36,095 bases of DNA, taken from NCBI GenBank assembly GCA_025929425.1, contig JAICME010000014.1:1-36095 (forward strand), written 5' to 3'. This stretch comes from Thermoleophilia bacterium. Lineage in GTDB: Bacteria > Actinomycetota > Thermoleophilia > Gaiellales > Gaiellaceae. The notes under the pieces are model-generated. The model did not search any database. It saw only the letters and a list, made by a program, of their open reading frames with translations, and was not told where the DNA came from. The stretch's first letter is position 1; each line of letters starts with the position of its first letter. The position numbers were made by a program, and so were the translations under genes. This document shows, piece after piece, positions 34,257 to 36,095 of the stretch.

Positions 34257-34625
34257 CTAGCCGTCTTCGCCGGCCACGGGCTCTTCGAGGGAGAGCACGT
34301 CGCCCTTCTCGATGCCCGCCTCGGCGGCCGCCCCGGCGGGAAGCTCGAGCGCCGCGACGGCGCGTCGAGCGCCGGCGACGCGCCACGGCCGGAGCCCGTG
34401 GACGACGCGAACGACCTTCCGGTCACGATCGAGAAAGACGACGTCGATCGGAAAGCGCATGAAGAACATGTGCACCGACGGGGCTGCGTCGATGAGCATG
34501 CCGCCCCCGGGCTCGAGCCCGCTGCGGCCGAGGAGGCCACGCGCGCGCGCGAACGAGCTCTTCGGGACCTCGCAGCGCTCGCAGACGACATCGCCCGCGG
34601 CGTTGCGCACCTGGGCGATCGTCAC
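34257..34625 (-). CDS. DUF192 family protein
   Basis: 122 aa DUF192 domain: CEVPKSSFARARGLLGRSGL, GGGMLIDAAPSVHMFFMRFPIDVVFLDRDRKVVRVVHGLRPW and AALELPAGAAAEAGIEKGD are the conserved blocks (the MxFMxxPIDVxFLD signature is clear). The family is small, widespread and without a settled function. GTG 34625 is two bases after the stop of the upstream small gene, so both are on one transcript. No signal peptide is visible, unlike some exported DUF192 proteins. Confidence 0.88.
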   Translation of the reverse strand: MTIAQVRNAAGDVVCERCEVPKSSFARARGLLGRSGLEPGGGMLIDAAPSVHMFFMRFPIDVVFLDRDRKVVRVVHGLRPWRVAGARRAVAALELPAGAAAEAGIEKGDVLSLEEPVAGEDG

Positions 34626-34627
34626 TG

Positions 34628-34843
34628 CTAGCGGAAGCCCAGGCGGAGCCGCAGAGACTTCGCCGCCTGGTCGGCGGGTTCATCGTCTCGGCCAGCCACT
34701 GCCGAACCGGTCTGTCCGATCCCCATCCAGCGGTAAACGGGCGGGGCGTCCTCGTGAACGTCGTCACGCGCAGGCGGAGCCGGGTCCTCCACTGCCCTGG
34801 GACCGAGCCTCTCTTTCAGTGCCTTGGCGCCGGCGATGTCCAT
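34628..34843 (-). CDS. Small conserved-looking hypothetical protein
   Basis: 71 aa: MDIAGAKALKERLGPRAVED, then a Pro/Asp-rich middle (PAPPARDDVHEDAPPVYRWMG) and a basic tail. I recall similar short proteins with the same MDIxGAKALKERLG opening in actinobacteria, but no function. A good Shine-Dalgarno (GAGGAG) precedes the ATG at 34843. It is coupled to DUF192 downstream and overlaps a 28-codon upstream frame by 28 bases. Confidence 0.6.
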   Translation of the reverse strand: MDIAGAKALKERLGPRAVEDPAPPARDDVHEDAPPVYRWMGIGQTGSAVAGRDDEPADQAAKSLRLRLGFR

Positions 34844-34902
34844 CGATCAGCTCCTCTGTGACTTCCTAGCCTTCGCAGCTTCGGAAACATGTCCTGCATC
34901 AT
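34816..34902 (-). CDS. Possible 28-aa leader peptide
   Basis: Two adjacent ATGs (34902 and 34899) follow a very strong Shine-Dalgarno (AAAGGAGG) and open a short frame, MMQDMFPKLRRLGSHRGADR followed by eight more residues, ending at TGA 34816-34818. It overlaps the start of the 71-aa gene, so it could couple or regulate its translation. It may instead be a chance frame behind a real ribosome site. Confidence 0.4.
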   Translation of the reverse strand: MMQDMFPKLRRLGSHRGADRWTSPAPRH

Positions 34903-34996
34903 CGACCTCCTTTCGGATGGGTCGCACTGGACCACGGCGCCTTGTGGAAGAGGTCTGGAATTGCCAAGATGGGGCGACCTGCGAAAGGGGGCGAGT

Positions 34997-35665
34997 GTGG
35001 ACGATGTGCGGGCGAGCAAGCCCGGCCCGAGGCCGCGTGTGACGGCGGTCATCCTCGACCAGTACTCGCTGTGGCTCGACACCGTAAGACGACTCACGGA
35101 ACGAGCCGGGATCAAGGTCGTGGCAGCCACGACGAGCCCGCAGTCGGCGAAAGAGGCTCTGACGGCGCGCGCGCCCAACGTCTTCGTTCTCGGCTGCGAG
35201 CGCAGGTCGATGGAGACGAGCCTCCTCAACGAACTCCTGGATGTCGCCGCATCGGTGCGCGGACTCACGACGATCGTGGTCGGGAACGACGATGACCCCG
35301 AGTTCGTGGAGCAGTGCCTCCGTTCCGGTGCGTACGCGTACATCCTGAAGACGGTGGGGCCAGACGACCTCTCCCGCGCGATTCGACAGGCCGTGAATCG
35401 GTCGGTCTACCTGTTCGCGCGACCGTCGCGGAACCCCGGCGGTGCCGGTGCCTCCGTGCCCAGGCTGACCTCGCGGGAACTCGAGGTGCTTCGCCTCGCC
35501 GCCGAAGGGCTCCCCAACGCACAGGTGGCCAAGCGTCTGTGGATCAGCGAGCCGACCGTCAAGTACCACCTCTCTCGAACGTACGAGAAGCTCGGTGTTT
35601 CGAATCGAACGGGGGCCGCGCGCTGGGCGGAACGCCACGGACTGCTCGACTCGGTCGCGAGCTGA
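34997..35665 (+). CDS. LuxR-type regulator with degenerate receiver domain
   Basis: 222 aa from GTG 34997, which has a spaced Shine-Dalgarno (AAAGGGG); a longer frame to 34889 has no support. The receiver fold is kept (VTAVILDQYSLWLDTVRRL, GLTTIVVGNDDDPEFVEQCLRSGAYAYILKTVGP with the conserved Lys), but the phospho-acceptor position is G66 in NVFVLGCERRS and the acidic pair is reduced to one Asp (LDQ). The HTH is intact: LTSRELEVLRLAAEGLPNAQVAKRLWI, TVKYHLSRTYEKLGVSNRT. Its HTH resembles that of the canonical regulator at 30124. Phosphorylation is unlikely, so control may be by ligand, partner or abundance. Confidence 0.86.
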   Translation: MDDVRASKPGPRPRVTAVILDQYSLWLDTVRRLTERAGIKVVAATTSPQSAKEALTARAPNVFVLGCERRSMETSLLNELLDVAASVRGLTTIVVGNDDDPEFVEQCLRSGAYAYILKTVGPDDLSRAIRQAVNRSVYLFARPSRNPGGAGASVPRLTSRELEVLRLAAEGLPNAQVAKRLWISEPTVKYHLSRTYEKLGVSNRTGAARWAERHGLLDSVAS

Positions 35666-36095
35666 CGCGCACCCGGCTACCTCGGCCGCGTCACTGGCTC
35701 CTGCTCCTGGCGTGCTTCGTGGTTGTGGGCGCTGGGCTGGCGGGCCGGTCGATCGCCTCGGGGACGGCCCGGGCCGCGGCTCGTCCGTGCGGCGGTCTGC
35801 GCAAGCCACCCTCGACCTTCAAGCACGTGATCTGGATCGTGATGGAGAACAGCAGCTACGGAGAGATCATCGGCTCGTCGGACGCGCCGTATCTCAACAC
35901 GCTCGCCCGCGAGTGCGGGCTCGCCGCGAATTACTCCGCGCTGGCGCATCCGAGCCTGCCGAACTACGTGGCTATGACATCGGGCTCGACCCAGGGAATC
36001 AGCGACGACGGGTCTCCCTCGGAGCACCCGCTCGCGGTGCCGAGCATCTTCTCGCAGCTCGGCGGCGGCTGGCGCGCACTCGACGAGTCGATGCC
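35662..36095 (+). CDS. Secreted phosphoesterase (acid phosphatase/SapM-like), 3' cut by window end
   Basis: About 144 codons are visible. The frame from CTG 35662 (CTGA overlap with the regulator stop) gives a proper signal peptide: basic RTRLPRPRHW, then LLLLACFVVVGAGLAG. The first standard start is GTG 35719, which would lose the basic region. The mature part shows the alkaline-phosphatase-superfamily phosphoesterase pattern: HVIWIVMENSSYGEIIGS, APYLNTLARECGLAANYSA, HPSLPNYVAMTSGSTQGI. E and N of MEN and the HPSLPNY block are the metal/active-site region. Substrate (phospholipid or phosphate ester) unknown. Confidence 0.8.
   Translation, partial: MTRTRLPRPRHWLLLLACFVVVGAGLAGRSIASGTARAAARPCGGLRKPPSTFKHVIWIVMENSSYGEIIGSSDAPYLNTLARECGLAANYSALAHPSLPNYVAMTSGSTQGISDDGSPSEHPLAVPSIFSQLGGGWRALDESM

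Overview
The window is about 36 kb of very GC-rich bacterial DNA. Genes are tightly packed, GTG starts are common, 4-base stop/start overlaps are frequent, and several starts look leaderless (a -10-like hexamer only 6-8 bases before the start codon). Together with the gene families present (IclR, ECF sigma with a C-terminal SnoaL-like domain, LLM oxidoreductase, STAS/sigma pair, LuxR-type regulators) this suggests an Actinomycetota chromosome, perhaps a Thermoleophilia-like lineage. The lineage is an inference; no rRNA or other marker is present. I see no tRNA, CRISPR array, transposase or phage gene.

Region 1 (1-10991, plus strand) is one translationally coupled operon and the most striking content. 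In order: the end of an IclR regulator, a B12-binding corrinoid protein, a short MetV-like Cys-rich protein, MetF, a pterin-binding methyltransferase, a RACo-type reductive activator of corrinoid proteins, a DUF1638 protein, a non-pyrrolysine MttB/MtgB-family methyltransferase, a CBS-pair protein, an aldehyde dehydrogenase, a BetA-like GMC oxidoreductase and a small cyclodeaminase/cyclohydrolase-like protein. Read as a pathway: choline to betaine aldehyde to glycine betaine (GMC + ALDH), demethylation to a methyl-corrinoid (MttB-like + corrinoid protein), transfer to tetrahydrofolate, then oxidation to methylene- and methenyl-THF (MetVF, FchA-like). A 110-bp insertion flanked by a 13-bp direct repeat splits what was probably a GTGA overlap between the ALDH and GMC genes.

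Region 2 (10972-18726) is mixed: a small ABM-like protein, an LLM flavin oxidoreductase, a VOC protein, a STAS remnant lying partly antisense to an ECF sigma factor, then a minus-strand run of ABC ATPase, two ABC-2 permeases, a YcaQ/AlkZ-like DNA glycosylase, a PhnB-like VOC protein and the sigma factor. A universal stress protein diverges from the ABC operon.

Region 3 (18735-25627) is a gamma-glutamylation catabolic locus: an APC permease diverging from a glutamine-synthetase-like ligase, then a PuuD-like hydrolase, ALDH, SDR and a proline-iminopeptidase-like hydrolase. The divergent promoter region shares a palindromic -35 hexamer and carries an operator-like palindrome.

Region 4 (25628-29378) holds a secreted CHRD-like protein, a Tat-type molybdopterin oxidoreductase, a membrane cytochrome b and an OmpR/HK two-component pair in one overlapping operon.

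Region 5 (29399-36095) is a signalling and envelope block: four LuxR/NarL-type genes (two with degenerate receiver domains that lack the phospho-acceptor Asp, one canonical response regulator, one NarL-type kinase), an unknown secreted protein, an L,D-transpeptidase coupled to the kinase, a DUF192 protein with two small upstream genes, and the start of a secreted phosphoesterase cut by the window end.
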